DNA from: Zonotrichia leucophrys gambelii
Taxonomy: Eukaryota; Chordata; Aves; Passeriformes; Passerellidae
Assembly: GCF_028769735.1 (NCBI RefSeq)
Contig: NC_088172.1
Span: forward strand, 93,138,951 to 93,202,950
DNA length: 64,000 nucleotides
Direction: 5' to 3'
Positions 12,619-27,009 of this stretch are shown here, piece by piece; position 1 is the first letter of the stretch; each line of letters starts with the position of its first letter. Below the pieces are notes generated by a model, which saw only the letters and a list, made by a program, of their open reading frames with translations, made no database searches and was not told the origin of the DNA. A program made the position numbers and the translations under genes.

Positions 12619-15016
12619 CCCAGAAATTGCCTCTTGAGGGCCTTGTTTTCTTGTTTTCCCCTGACTGCTGGGGGCCATCAGAGATCCAGTCAGAGGGTGG
12701 CTTTTGTAATAAGGAAAGCTTCTTCCAGGCAGAGGAAGACACTGCCTGGGGATTCTATATTCACAGCCTTTCTATTTCTGGCTCTCCCTTTTCACAGGGC
12801 TTTGTTTGCTAAACCCTGCTCTCCCCCACGGGACATTAGTGAGCATACTTACCCCAGAAAAAGAATAAGCAGAAAAGCCCCCAACCACTCCGGCACAGCC
12901 CACCCCAGAGATAAGGGGCTTCGCATCTTACCTCTCTGCCTTTTCTACTTCCAGGAGACTAATTAATAGGAATGCCTTAACGGCTTAAATCCTGCTCTAT
13001 GGATTTCAATCTGCCTCTTGAGGTAGAAAGTAAGAAGTAATCCTATTTTCAATGCAGACAGGGGTGGGCTGTGCAGACAGAGCCCAAAGCAATGCAAGAA
13101 AGGTCACTGCAATAATGCGATGCTCAGAAAGCCCCAGGCAGCTCTGGGGAGCTGGCATCAGATGTTAAGGCAAACCTAAGGGCCCCAACTCTCCCTCTGA
13201 TCACTGATAGAAAGATTTCAGCCCATGACATCAGCTCACAGCCCTCCCAACCCCAGAGAGAGATCCAGCTGCTGCCTGCGCTGGGTTTTGAGGCAATGCT
13301 TAAAGTTCTTGTCAAGGTGGCTAAAACACATAGGATGGGTAAAGCATTGCAGCTTCTCAAGATCTGCACAGAAAATGCAGGGATATTCCCTCTTCTTCCT
13401 GAACCTTTTTCCCAAAAGTTTTCATCAGTCTTCCTGCAAAAGCTCTGTTCAGACAGGTCTCACCAGTGCAGCACACAGTTCACTGCTCTTCCATCCTCAG
13501 AGGGCTCCAAAGCTCCCTCCTGTAGATTTTCCATCAGTGGTTGTTTTGAACATTTTTTTTTCTGATGTCTCTTGAAACAAGCCAGTGCTCAAGCATGGCC
13601 TGTCTGACACCTATCCCAAGGTCAAGCCAATTATTTCACTCCTTGCCCTGAGCTGCTGAGGCAGTCACAGCTTGCACCAATCTTTTTGCATTTCCACCAC
13701 CTCCAGCCGAGCGCAGCCTGACTTGGGAAGTTTACACTTTGTCACTGTTGATGCCTGCAAAGCCACCAAAAGCATATGCCACCTCCCTTGCCCTCTCCTG
13801 AACAGCAAATGCTTCTTAAACCTCTCCCTTCCTGAATTGGTCATTCAGCCAGAAATTCTCGTCTTGAATGCCCACTTCTCCAGGGTCTGACACAGCCACA
13901 TTTGGATATGGTATTGATAACAAGTGTGTAATGGTTTGTATCTATATGGGAAGCCACCCTTTTCCCAGGAAGGGACAGTCAGGGAGCTGGTTGTAATCTT
14001 GGATGGTTCTCCAGGCTCCCAGCTGCCACTACCAAGGATTGATCTGACCATAGGAATGCACTCTCATTCAATTCTTGCTTTTTGATACCCAGCCCATCTC
14101 TTCAGTTCTTTTGAGTTTAGCACAGACATTTTCTCACCTGGCACCGAGCAGATGAAAAGATTTGTGTGTCCAAGTCACAAGTGCTCCTCTGTATCAGCTG
14201 ATCTAATGGCAGCCTGGTCATTTCCAACACAGAAACAACAGAGTCTTGCCAAAACCAGCTCTTTGTCCCCATAGCATTTGCTGCAGCAGGAATAGGGCAT
14301 CTCAGAGAGGAATCAAGTCCTTTTAATTTGACAGAAACCACTGAGAAGCTCTGCCAGAGCAACAATATTCCCCCACTGCTGGCCTGGATGAGCACTGTGA
14401 GCCCAGAGGTGAAGGACTTCCATAGCCCATTACCCAGCCTCCTGAGCCATGCACTTCCCAGCTGCCACACAGAAGCTCAGTCCCTGCTCTCTTTCTCCTT
14501 CACTCTCAGCTTGCAAACAGAGTGTGAAAACACATTTCCTCATCTTCAAATGTTTTATTTATTTATTTCCTTCTCAGCATATCTGCCCCTAGCTTATCAT
14601 CTGGAGGCACAGGGAAGAAGACACTCAGCATTTCACAAGATGTCATGTTTGACCTTGTGCATGATAGAAGCTGGAAACATGAATTATCAGTAGCACTGAG
14701 GCATGAATAAGGAGTGTGGTAACTTGGAAACTTCAGACACAGCCACAGGAAGATGCAGTGATGTGTTCTTTTATCTCAGCTTAACTCCCAGAGGGTCACT
14801 ATGGTAAAAATCACTTGCTAAAATACAGACACCTTCAGTCTCACACAAGGCACAAATTCAACCCCTTCTCCCCCAGTTAAAATAAAGATCAGAGATGGTT
14901 ATTAGAAATGTCAGAAAATCTTCTTCCAGTCTTGAAACTTTGCAAGCTTGGTGCCCCTCCTGACTACCTACACATGCAAGGGAAGCCTGGCAAGTCCTGA
15001 GGGGCAAGGCAGAAAA

Positions 15017-15400
15017 TCATAAAATCATTTAGGTTAGAAAGGGCTTTCAAATGATCCAGCCCAGCCATTAACCCAGCACTGCCAAGTCCTAAGTGCCACA
15101 TCTACATATCTCTTAAATACCTCCAGGGTGTTTAAGAGATAAGTAGACTGACTGACCTCTTTTCTGGGCAGCCTGTGCAGGGCTTGACCACCCTTTTGGT
15201 GAAGAAGTTTTCCCTAATATCCAATCTAAACCCCCTCTGCTGCAACCTGAGATGATTTCCTCCTGTCCTATTGCTTGTTACCTGGGCACACTCCAGCACC
15301 TTAATGTCTTTCTTGGGGTGAGGGGCCCAAAAACAGAACAGAGAATCTGAGGAGTGGCCTGACATACTTTCCCTACCAGCAGCACAGCAGCATCTTTTAG
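15017..15400 (-). mobile_element. CR1 LINE 3' fragment
   Basis: The antisense sequence includes AAATCATTTAGGTTAGAAAG, CCATTAACCCAGCACTGCCA, AATATCCAATCTAAACCCCC and GAGGGGCCCAAAAACAGAAC, all standard CR1 3'-end segments in the right order. It is 5'-truncated and encodes nothing intact. Confidence 0.88.
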
Positions 15401-18400
15401 GTGTTTCCACCAATAGATACCAGCACAATTTGCAGATGAAAGCAGCACATTATCATCATTACTGCACTTTTTGGAGGATGGCAAGGCTGAGGTTAAAGAA
15501 TAGCAATGGAAAGGAGATAGAAGCACAGAAGATGGTCAGGGAAGTAAAGCAAAGTTTTGTCTGCTGTAACCAACTCAGGTCAGGATGTCCCCATTGTCAG
15601 TGAAAGCCCCTAGAACCAGGTCTTCAAAGGGCTGCCTAGAAGCACCCAAGATGCCAGGCTGGGGCTTACCAAAGTAGTTTCTTCCTCCACGTGAAATTCC
15701 CCATTTTTACTTACATTTAGTTGCTCAGGACAAACTCCAGGAAATACCAGCTAAAAATGTGCCAAAGCATGTCACCAGCACAAAGGGAGGAACAGCTTTG
15801 CCTGTCCCCAGCTCTCTGAACTCTTCTCCCAGTGTGGCAAAGCCTGAAGCAATTCAGACACTGATGGAGAGACACTGTTTGTGCAGAGGCATGATGTGCC
15901 ATGACTACAACTCCAGGGTCCATTCATACACCCAGAACCTGGATGTGCATCAGTCTCCAGGAAAACTTTGAGGTTTGATGGGTTCCTGAGCTAGGAAGTC
16001 AACCTATATATCATCCAGGAAGGCATCATTGCATCCCTCTTCACCCAGATGGGAAACTCAGCCACACACACTGGAACACCCCTTCTGCAATTGGCTTTTC
16101 TAAGCATCTCTACTGAGACCCTTCCCAGCCCAAACACTTTCTAGTAAAGTCACCACCAAAGATTTATCTCTGGGCACAACACGTTTCCTGCCTTTATGGC
16201 AGGTACCTCACTTCCAGCACAAAGATATTTATTCCAACACAAATCCTGGGAGATGGCATTACTGCAAAGAGCTCAGTCTCAGGCACAGCTCCATGATCCT
16301 CATTCCTACAGGAAGCCAGTAAAAGCCTGGGGGACAGCAGGATTTCCCTGGGAAGGCTGTGGCTGTGCTAACACCACCCAACACCCTGCTGCCCCACCCC
16401 AGTCCTGTGCCTGCCCAGCACCACTGACCCACACAGTGCTGTCTGTGCACCACGGAGCAGCACAAATCAGTGTTCTGCCACCCAAAACCCAGCACTGCCA
16501 CACGACTCCTGGGCTGCAGGAGAGGGAGCAGCAGGTCTCAGTGACTGCAGCCTCATTGAAATGCTGCATGCCCACTCTCAGGAGCTGGAAACACACCGAG
16601 GATGAAGGAGGAGCAGAGGGAGAAAGGAGATCACTCGGGATGCTCAGGGCAGTTTAAAGCAAGCAGGCGTGAAAGTTTTGCTTTAGTAGAGGTTCTGCAG
16701 TCTGGCTGACACATCCAAACTCTCCACCTGGTGTGCATCCCCACTTGGATCAACACCCTTACAGGTATTTCCTGATGGTCTATTGATTTCAACAGATGCC
16801 CCAGTAAAGGTGTTAGAGAGGAAACAACACCCCAGTGGCAGCTGCAAGTTCACCTGCTAACACACCTGGTTGGTGCAAAAGGGAAAAGGAGTTTGGAGAG
16901 GTTAAGTTATTAACAGGTCAAGGGGATATTGGCAATCCTGGCAACAAGCAACCTCAGAGCTGGGGTAACACGAGCAGGCACAGCACAGCCTCCCCTGGGA
17001 TCTGACCTCAAAACCAGGGTCACCTCCTCATTCACCTCCCCAAGGCTCCTGCCACTCTCCTGACAATCTCCATCCTTGTAGGAAGCATCACTTGCCAGGC
17101 CCAGCCGTGCCAGGGCAAGGCACATCCCAAAATCCCCCTGGCTGCCAGTTCCATGTAGGAGACAACCTCCTGGTGACACGAGCCAGTCAAAGCACCAGGC
17201 CTGGGGGACACAGGGTGGGGCAGAGCAGCTGGGCCACACGAGGAGGAGTGTGAGGGGGATGTGGCAGGAAGCATCCCCTGGGAGCAGCCTCTGCCCAGGA
17301 GCAGGGCAAGGACTGAACTTCTGTTCTGGGGCTCTCTGTGCTGCTGCTTGGTGAGACAGCCTCAAAGGCAAGTCAGTATTTATTATAAGGCTCCAGTCAC
17401 ATCATCCCATTGTTCCCATGAAGGCAGGAGGCTGCAGGGAGAGAGCAGAGCACCTCAGCAGGCTGCCCCAGCCCTGGCACTGTGCAGGGAGGCAGAGCAA
17501 ACAGCTCAGTGATGTCACTGCTTTCCCACCTCCTGCCACACAGCAACACAGACAGGGCACTCAGATGCTGGCAGCACAGCTTTCCCCTCCCCAGGTGTCT
17601 TCTGATAGTGGAAAAGGCAAAAAGGACGGGGAATATTTTTTCCCCTCTGGCAATCTATGAGATTGCATCTATAAACACCCTCCAAAGTCTTTGTAGACCA
17701 ATGGCAGGAGCTTTAAAGGCTTTTGAGTGATGTCAGCTGCTCAGCTGCTCCAAAGCCATCCCTCCTCCAGAGCCACTCTGTTTTCTGATGCACACAGAGC
17801 AATGCCATGCCACAGAAAGACCCAGTGCCTGCTGCATGGGCAGGGAGAGGAGCCTCCTACAAAGGGAGGGGACACCAGCAGCGCCCCAGGAGGAGGCAGC
17901 AAACCCCATAGGCCACACACTGCAGGGGTGATGGACAACAAAGCAGGATTAGGAGAGAGAAAAAAATGAGAGCCTCACAGAAGGAATTTGGGGAATAAAG
18001 GGGAGTACAAGACAGGAGGGTGAAGCAGATGTGGCAAATGGAAACCAGAAATAGCTCCTGTGCACACAGGAGCCCTCAGCAAGAAGCAGCACAGCATGAA
18101 TAAAAAGCTATTTTGGGGCTTACCTCAGGATGTTGCTCTCCAATGTTGCACAGCCCCTCCACTGAACACAGTGAAACCATTTTGGGCTTGACAGGAGGAA
18201 GAGGCAGAGACAAAAGAGAGGTGTAGCAGAAAAAGATCCTGCATCAATAGCAAGCCACAGCTGAAGACAAAGGCCTTTTGTAGGTGAGACAGCCAGGTTA
18301 AGAGACTTCAGCAAATCTCTCTGATTATTTGCTTCACCTGTGCTAGGAGAGACTGCACAAGAATGAATGCAATAAAGGATGAAGCACCAGAATGATAAAG

Positions 18401-21400
18401 TGATGGGGATTGTGCAAGTTCCCACCTGGGTGAAACTCTCTGTTTCAACTCAATCAGCAGTGGCAATTGTTTGGTCACTTCTTTTTCTTAGATTTTGAAG
18501 TCTCCCTGAACCTGTAGTTTTGTAGGACCACATTGACTTGATACAGGCTGCATCTCAGTCTCTGTTTTTCCATGGATTGGGACTCAGCATCTCCCATGAA
18601 CAGCATGAAAATAGAGTGCAAAAGGCAAATTTTGCAATCTGATTTTAGGCAAAAGAGATTTTAGGTAAAATGAGGTACACGTGTGCAGCCTGGTCTGTGG
18701 GAAAGAGCCAGCCTCCAATTCTGACAGTCAGCTTCAGTGGACCCAGAGTTTCACCAGCAGCATTGGCTCACCTATCAAGCAATTCATTGAATGAGAACTT
18801 CTGCTGCTCTATACTTTTGGCATGGTTTTATATATGATGTTTAAAGAATTTTTTGTTGTTGTTTGCCTTCCCCATTTTATTTCCTCTTTAAATTCCAAGA
18901 CAAGTGCCTGTGTGCAAGGATAGCAGCTGTTTTATTCCTGGAATTAGCACTCGGTTACTGGCCAGCCAAACATTGGGCTTTCTGCAGGAAACTTGGCTTT
19001 CCTGATTTGTTGCTGTTTTCCTTAGGCTGAAGTTGATGTCTGCTAGAGCCAGAACAGACATTTAGGGTTTTGTCTAAGAAAAGAAAGAGTTCACTCCCTG
19101 TCAGCAGCAATGTGGGGCCTTTCAGAAACAGAAATATTTTCACTCTTAGGTTTCAGCAAGACATTTTGGCAGCATTATGAGCCCAAACCTTTGGCAGAAT
19201 CGCAGAGGCAGTGAGACAGAGAGAGGGACTTCATGGGAATATGGAGAGCAAAGGGGATCAGAGCTCAGGGCTGCCCTGGGTGTGCAGGAGTCCTTCCCAC
19301 ACACTGCTGGCACCAAGGCACTGCAGGAAAGGGCTCAGACTGCTCCACATCCTTTCACATGGAGCAGTTCATCACATCACAGTGGCTGCACTTCCAGAAA
19401 TGTCCTTCAGAACTCACACAGAAATCCCAGAACTGGTCTGGAAGTTCAGGATTTGGATGCTGGACCAAGAGCAAAGCTATGCAGCGTCCATGCGCCTCCT
19501 CTGTGAGAGCCTCCCTGGGAGCTGGGAGAGGATTGGAGTCACCAGCCTGGGAGGTGTCTTCGGTAGCCAGAGGGCTGCTCCAGAGGGCTGGAATTGCCAA
19601 TTGGCACTGTGCCTGCACTGCCAGGGGCCTGCTGGAACCAGAACACACGATGGGACGGAGCTCATTTTTTGCCTTCAGGAGCCAGGAGGCCCAGTTAAGT
19701 CCAAACACACTCAAAATAAGGGCTGAAAGCCCTGGATGTTGATCCAGTGCAAAGTGAAGCTTCTAAAACCATTAAGTTTTGCCATCTCTGACTGTACTTA
19801 CCTCCAGCCCTGCTCGAGTGACCGCTCTGAGGAAGCAGGGGACCGACTTGCGGTGCTACTGAAAGGTGCTGTAAAAGATCACAGCCCCCAACAAAAAGCC
19901 ATTTTCTGAGGAAAGGTGCATTGTTTTAAAAAGAAAAAAATCTTTTTGCCTTCTGTTTGGGAACCCATCCCACCTCAGGTCTGTATAACAACTCTCCCTG
20001 GAAAGGAAGGGGATGGCTCTGGTCAAGGCAAACTCCTCTGCTCAGCTGCCTTTCTCCTTCCCTTCCCTCTCCACCATGTCCACGTGGAGACTTTAACTGC
20101 TCCTGGAGCCTGCACTCCTCAGGACTCATCCCATTAAGGGCTCAGCTGCCCTGCAAACATTCCCAGGACCCCAAGAGCAGGAGAACTGCAGGTCACAGCT
20201 GAAAATGAGGAGAGGAGAAAGAAAAGGAGCATGGGCAGAGCCTTGACATCTCCTGCTGCCCCTGCCTGGAGCCACCAAAGGCTTTTCCAAGCAAGGACAG
20301 AAGGCTGGGACAGCCAAGCACAGGAGATTGTAAATCAGATGTTCAGATAAAAATGGTGACATGTTTTGTTATGGCACTGAGTTTTTCCAAAACCAAAACC
20401 CACTGAATAAGCATGGCTTTGATCATGGATCTTTGCATTAATGTTCTGCTTAGTTTTGATATGACCTGAGCTCTCTTTTCCTTCCATGTCTGAACCTTCA
20501 GCTTACTTTACTTTCTGAAGATTTTCTCAGAGGAGAAAAAAAAAAAGAAAAAAGACTGGAAATGCTCTTTTTCAGTTTAAAAGGAAGCTGAGACTCCCTA
20601 ACAAAGAGATGACTCCAGCAGCTGGGCTTTTAAGGACACTCTGGAAATTACCAGACTCCTGATAAAATCGTAGGAGCTGGCAAGGCCGTATTTCCCCTGC
20701 ACAATTACAATTCCTTTGCCTGTGGGTATTGCTGTGTTGAAATGCCTCTCAAGTTCCTGCTATGTCATTGAATTTGCATGCATCTCTTTTCGGTTCTTTC
20801 CTTCTCCAGCCCCTGCCAGAGAGCAGACATTCCTGAAAATCAACTAACCACACTCCCTTAACTTTACAGCCTGAAGACCTTGAAGCAAATGAGCCTTGAA
20901 GAGTAATTGTGGAATTACAGGCACCAAATGATGCTGAATTATGCAGCGCTTAGCGGATGCTGCTTGGTGGTTGGATTTGGGGGAAAATGCTGGATAACAG
21001 GAGAAAAAGTCACTTTTCCAATTGATAGAGCAATGCTGGTAAAACTCTCACTGTTTCTGATCTCTATTAGAAAAAAAATAAAGGATTAAACAGTTAAACC
21101 TGCACACAGGGAAAGGTCAGGTTTAGGCATCCCCCTGACATATCAGCATTGCTGTAAGAGGTGCTGAGAGCAATCACACACCAAATCCAAGCACTTCAGC
21201 TAAAAAGCATCAGCCAGGATGTATCAGGTCCTGGAGGCAGGTGTGAGCCAAATTTCCATTCTGGTGGATGCATGGGCCTTGACCAAGATGTATCCTCCTA
21301 GCAGGATAAATTAAATCCTATTGCCTGTGTGAGATAATTGTCCCTGTTTAGAAAACACCTCAATAGCATCATCACTGACCAAGCCAGGAGGAATGCAGCA

Positions 21401-21454
21401 GCCACAGAAACAAGGACAGAAATGTGATGGAGACATGTGCAGTGATGTCTGGTG

Positions 21455-21531
21455 GTGGAGGTTCATTGCAGGGGGTTGGACAGATGACCTTTAGGGGTCT
21501 TTTCTGACCCAAACCATTCTATGATTATACA
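21455..21531 (+). mobile_element. CR1 LINE extreme 3' end
   Basis: GATGACCTTTAGGGGTCTTT followed by CCAAACCATTCTATGATTAT is the sense-strand CR1 terminus. Only about 75 bases remain. It is the only plus-strand CR1 I recognised in the window. Confidence 0.8.
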
Positions 21532-24500
21532 TTCACTAATAATTGACCATCTCTGTCTTCACATGCAGGATGTTGCTGCACATCCTATGAATGGCCTTCA
21601 TTATTGGTAGTATTATTATAGTTATTAATACTATTATGATTATTTCTATTCTTCCCAGGTAAGAATCAAGCTGAAGTGTTAGCATTAAGAAATGAATGTA
21701 GAAAATCATCAGCTTGCTCAACGTCAGGCAGGAAATGGGTGAGGACTGAGGGATGGGAAGCAGGTGCTCCCCTGACCAGACTGTCAGGTTGTAGTGCCTT
21801 CCTACAACAGCTTGGCATTGCATAGGACCCAAAAACATGAGGCTGCTGCAATGTTTGGAGGTCCTCTTCCCCAAAACTGTGATCTTTTCCCTGGACAAGG
21901 ACTTGAATAAAGGCAGGAAGGGACTGGGGGAAAGTCTGGGTGCTGGTTATCAGAGAGACTGATGGACAAGGCAGTGGGAAGAGCAGGAGCTTTGATGGGC
22001 TGACCAAGAAATCCCAAAGGCAGCAGTACCTGAAGGGCCTGACATTCCCAGCAAGTGGAACTGGGCAGCACAGGGCTCAGGTGTGCCCTGCTGTGGCACC
22101 AGGAGAGCCAATAACTCTGTCACTGGCAGAGCAGCGTGCCAGGGGATGGAGCAAGAGCTGGAGGGAGGGGTGAGGAGGTGACAGTCTAATTAGGGACCTG
22201 TGATAACGCCTGGCTCCGGGGCTGCAGGCATTTCCTGGCCTCGGATGCTGCCAGCTTTGCCACCTCAGGATTTGCCTCCTCACAGCTTTGCAGTCCCTGG
22301 CCACGGCACCACGGGACTGATGGAGGTGTCCACATCCACTGTCCTGCTCACATGCCCCTGGGGGATGCAGGAGCAGAGGCTTTGGGTTACCTTTTGGCTT
22401 GTCCCTGTCGTTGGGTGTTTAAGCACAGGTGTCTGCTGCTGTTGACACTGAGTGATAAGTGGAGACATTTTTTCCATTGGAAAGAATCTCAAGAATTTCC
22501 CTGTTCTCTTTTTATTCTTTTTTTTTCCCTTTTGCATCATGTAAAGAGCCTGTTACTGGGGAGGGGGTGGGGGAGGCTGGCACAGGCAGAGGTGAGGTGG
22601 CACTTATCTAAAAAAATAGATCCCACTCCATTCCATTCTCACAAGCATAGCCACTCTGGCCCCAAGCTTAAAATTCTGGTTTAAGTTAAATATTCCTCCC
22701 TTTCTGCACCCTCTAGTAGCTGGTCCTTAATGCTCCAGTACCTGGCTTGCAAACTGGTTCCCCAAAACTGCAGCCAGCAGCCACCTCAGGGGATTCATTA
22801 TCCCTTCAGAAGTGGGAAGAGCTGTGGCTCCTTCGGTGTAGTCTGTGATTCTGAGGCTGAATCTGCACCTTTGCATCCGGGCTCACATTTCAGCCCCCTC
22901 CATGACCCCTTCAAAAAGAGGAGCAGAACATGCAGAGCTTCATTTAGCAGCTGAGAGAGAAGTGTTTGGATGTCAAATATAAAACAATACCTTTCCAAAA
23001 GGGAAAAAGTAGACAAGAGCTGGGAGAGGGCCCCCTTGCCCTTGTCCAACTTGTGACACTGACCTGCCACCATAAAACACCCCAGGCTGCCACTGCCAGA
23101 AAGCTCCTATGATATTTGTCATGCTTCTCTGTGCCTCAGCTCTGTTTCAGGTCACTTCTTACACCATTTGAGCCTGTTAGAATTTTTCCCCAAAAGAAAC
23201 CCGGCCTGCCTTAGTCTGGCCCACCCTGGAGAGCAGCAGGGAGCACCAGTGACCCCTCAGACATGCTCATACTCCCTCCCAGCACTGTCACCAAGGGAAA
23301 ACCTGCTCTGACAGGCAGCTGAGCATCTCCTGGGCACACACCAGAGGCTGAGGGGCTCCCACACACAGGGGCACATCCCAGCATGTGCCACTGCTGCCCA
23401 GAAAAGCTGCCCAGCCCCCTTTGCTCTCCAAGGCACCTCCAGCCCTGCTGCTGGTGCCTCATGCCACAGGGCATCTCTCCCTCTTGGGGCAATAGTGACA
23501 CTGATAAGCAGGCACCATCCCCAGCCTGGGATGGAAAATATAATAATTGTGCTAAAAAAAGCCCTGGTGCAGTGGAAAGCCAGGCCCAGGGGACTAAACC
23601 AAGCAGCCTGGGACTCCAGCTTGCCTGATATGTTCAGAGAGCCGTGGCAGCACACAACTGCATGTACCTGCAGCAATCAGCTGGCTCTGGTCAGCAGCTG
23701 CCCCAGCCCAGGAGTGGGGAGGTACAGGGTCCCCACCAAGTGGTCTCCTGACAACCCGGGCTAGCATTAAGCCAACAGGAGTTATTTTAATGGATTTTTA
23801 ATTTTTTTTTTAAACCCTCATTTTCAGTGCAATGTTCTGCTCCTTGGCTGGGGAAATGTTGGTGGCAGTGAAGCTGGAAGGGTTAGGGTCCTTGCTGCAG
23901 AGGGTGCCAGCTCTTCTGGAGAGGATACAAACCTGGGGTCCAACGCTCATAAATTACCTTTTCTCCCCCCTCATCTCCAGTCTGCTGTATGGGGCTGCAC
24001 ATCCTCACCCTCAGGGATACAGTGGGCTTCCCCACTCATACCTCCCATGCCAGGGGAGGAGAACCATGGGGGATAAGAAGGAAAAGGCAAACAAGCCTTG
24101 TTTTGAACAGAAGAATAAAGAGGCCGAACCACAGATGAAACATTACCACTTCAAAAGGGTAAAAAATAGATAACAACATTAGTCACCAGCACTTAAGGAC
24201 CTCCAGCCTCCACAGCCTGAGGGGGCTATGAGGAGCCTTCCATCCTCCACATCCTCCACATCCTCCTCCTGCCTGTTTGTATCATATGGTTTATGACAAA
24301 ACAACTTATTAAAGGAATTACGCAACTGAGGCCCTAACCCTTTCCATGCTGGATTTTTCCAAAACCTCCCTTGTATCAGGCAATCCTGCTGGAGACACCA
24401 GCTACCTGTCACAAGCCCTGTGGTGTGGTCAGCTGTTTTAATGAGACCTCAGCTCTTCAAATGCTGGTCTGCTTTGTTGGGAAGCTGGTTCACATAAGTA

Positions 24501-24582
24501 TGAAGGTAATCCAGGAAAAACACTATCAGTGTGCTCAATTTTGGGGGCTGGCCCTGCCTCTGGAGATGAGCTCTGCTCACAA

Positions 24583-24654
24583 GGAGGTCCCTCAGTGGAA
24601 GGACATCTTTGCATCCCAGGAGGTCACTCAGTGGAAGGACATCTTTGCACCTCA
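24583..24654. repeat. 36-bp tandem duplication
   Basis: Two adjacent copies of a 36-base unit beginning GGAGGTC(C/A)CTCAGTGGAA differ at only a few bases. The unit is a multiple of three, so it also appears as a repeated 12-residue segment in a chance ORF. No coding function is inferred. Confidence 0.85.
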
Positions 24655-24923
24655 CAGGGCAGAGTTGGCTCTGCAGCTCATGGTCCATGTGGGCCACAGG
24701 AAACTTGTCCCCTGACAGGGCCCAGTGCTGGCTGCCCTGGAATTACCCAGGAAGGCCACGAGGATCAAGGAAGAATGTGTGAGCCTGTGCATAGGTACCC
24801 CCTGCCTTTTGAGGTGCCTTTGGGTGCCTGAGGCTCCCACCCAGGGCTGGCAGATTTGGTCCAGGAGCCACCAGAGCAGCATTCTCTAACAGAGGCAGAT
24901 GCTGCGGCCTTGCTTCCCCCTGA

Positions 24924-24951
24924 CACACCAGGACACCAGGACACCAGGACA
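24924..24951. repeat. Short 8-bp minisatellite
   Basis: Three consecutive ACACCAGG units. A slippage product with no known function. Confidence 0.8.
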
Positions 24952-27009
24952 AGCCTCCCCAGGTCACTGTTCCCCACCCAGGGCCCACCACCAGCAGGGA
25001 CCAGCCCTGCCCTGCCCTGTGCAATCAATTTGGCCTGTGAGGTCTGGGCCAGAGCTCCAAACACCCCTCAGGCTGCCAGCAAGGGGCTGGCACAGGCACT
25101 CAGAGCAAACCTGTTCAGTGTGTTGGAGTCAGCCCCAAGAGCCCCAGCACCGTGGCAGGTTTCACACACAGGGTGAAGGGCACATGGCATGTGAGTGTGG
25201 GCTCGGGTAAAAACCCAGCTCCCACGTTTGCAAGGAAATCATTACCTGCTGTTTCAGTTCGCTGGTTTCAGACTGGGCTCCAATTTTGTGTGAAACCAAT
25301 AAAATCACCTGCACAAATCCCACCCCTCTAACTGCAGCCCACTGGGTCATCTCAGCCAGGCTCAATTCCTCTGGTAAACAGCACTCATAATGACAGACAC
25401 CAGGCTGCTGGAAGCCTCTGCTCACATTTGCAATGTGTAACACAGCCCATGAAAAGTGTATCTCTGTGTAATTAGGAGCGCTCAGGCGGTGACTCAGACA
25501 TTCCAGTGCACTTTCTTCTTGTCGTTAGTGTGCGAAATCTAACTGCACTCATTTTTTCCAGTGACTTTGGACTTTAAAAACAGCAATTAGCAAAGGCAAC
25601 TTGTTATCAGCTCCTGTCGGTCGCTCGTCCTCCTGCCAGTCCTGTGCTGGGTTTTGGTCACCGGCAAAGCTTTGGCAGTCATTTCCCCAGACTTGCTTTG
25701 GTCCAGAGCACCAGGACAGTCAAGTGAAGAAAATAGGTGCTAAACCGGAAGCCCTTCCATACATCTTTGTGTTAAGCATCTGATCATTCAAGTAGCTCTA
25801 GGCTAGGCCCTTATGTAACACAGCAAAGAGCAGATTAGACATGGAATAAAACTTCAGAGACATCATTTTCTCACTTCTCCTTCTGGTTGCCACGAGGCAG
25901 GCATCGACAGATGGAAAGTGAAAACGCTGTGCTCTCATGGTTGTGCTTCTGCCGTGTTTTTTATAGTGCCTTTCATCTGTGCTGCTCACAGCTGGCTTTA
26001 CTACCCCGGCATTGTCACACCCTGCTGCAGCTGCACGAATGGCAGGCTGCTGGTCTCCAGTGCTGCTGCGTGCTCTGCCCTTCCATGAAATGCTTCCAAG
26101 GGTGCTCTGGAGCCTGCTGTGCCTTGTGAGGGGCAGGGGAAGCTGCTGTTCCCTCTAGAATGCTGCTGGTCCCTGGATTTTCTTTCCTGGTGGGACTGAC
26201 TGGTTGTGAGACCCCAGCAGAGGAGGTTGAAGGACCAGCATCCCCCCAAAACCTGTGGGGAGACTCTTGTGCAGCCAGCCTGCCCAGGTGAGCCACCACA
26301 GACCTGGACTGATGTGTGGGGACAGAAAAACACCCAAGAGAAATACTTAAGTCCACAACATTTTAATGTGAAAAATTGGAGTGGAAATAACAACTTTTCC
26401 TCAGACACCGAGGTGGTTCCTGGTGAGTAGATTGTGGTTGTCTGCCATTTGCTGCAGTGAATCTCTGACACACACAGAAAGGTGGGTACTGTGCAAGATT
26501 CATGCACACCCAGAGGTTTTTGCTGTGGGAGCAAGGGAGCAAACAGGATCAGGCAGCTGGGATGCAGACAAAAGGCAGGGAGTCTATTTAACCTCCTTGC
26601 TCTGCTTTCCTCAGCTCAGGTGGGAGGAACCTCATCAAGAGTTCAAGTGAACCAGCTGCATGTGGTCTGTCCCTGACACCTCCCCTTCTGCCTCCATGGT
26701 CTTCATTGCAGTCTTGCCTGTGTGCTCCTCATTCTTCCCATTCACAATTGGGGTTTTTTTCACCAGTTGTGTCACTTGATGTGACTGATGTCCTGCTGGG
26801 TCAGGGTTATTTTTGAAGAAATGTGAATTTTCCAGCAAATTCAGCCCACTGGCCCCACACAGAATGGCTGGCCATGGGATCTTTTTGCACTACAGAAGTG
26901 GAGGCATTGACATGTGAAGGGGCAAACCCAACAAGCTGAAAGTTCTAAACAAACCAAGGGTGAGGTTCAGCTCCTCTGGATTCAGCTGCTTGAAACCTGG
27001 GCAAGCAAA

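Larger units (their letters stand above)
11336..21454. other. Non-coding stretch, no gene recognised
   Basis: Apart from the CR1 copy at 15,017 and a poly(A) tract, nothing is recognised. A perfect octamer (ATTTGCAT, 20772-20779) lies in a TE-free segment. Chance ORFs reach 171 codons and their composition is not protein-like. Confidence 0.6.
21532..27009. other. Non-coding stretch, no gene recognised
   Basis: Contains an AT-rich trinucleotide-like patch (about 21,598-21,650), the 36-bp duplication and a small minisatellite. Nothing else can be named. Confidence 0.6.

Noticed and set aside
19211..19742. Two overlapping ORFs of about 170 codons on the plus strand
   Set aside because: Two different frames are open over the same bases, typical of chance in stop-poor sequence; neither resembles a protein.
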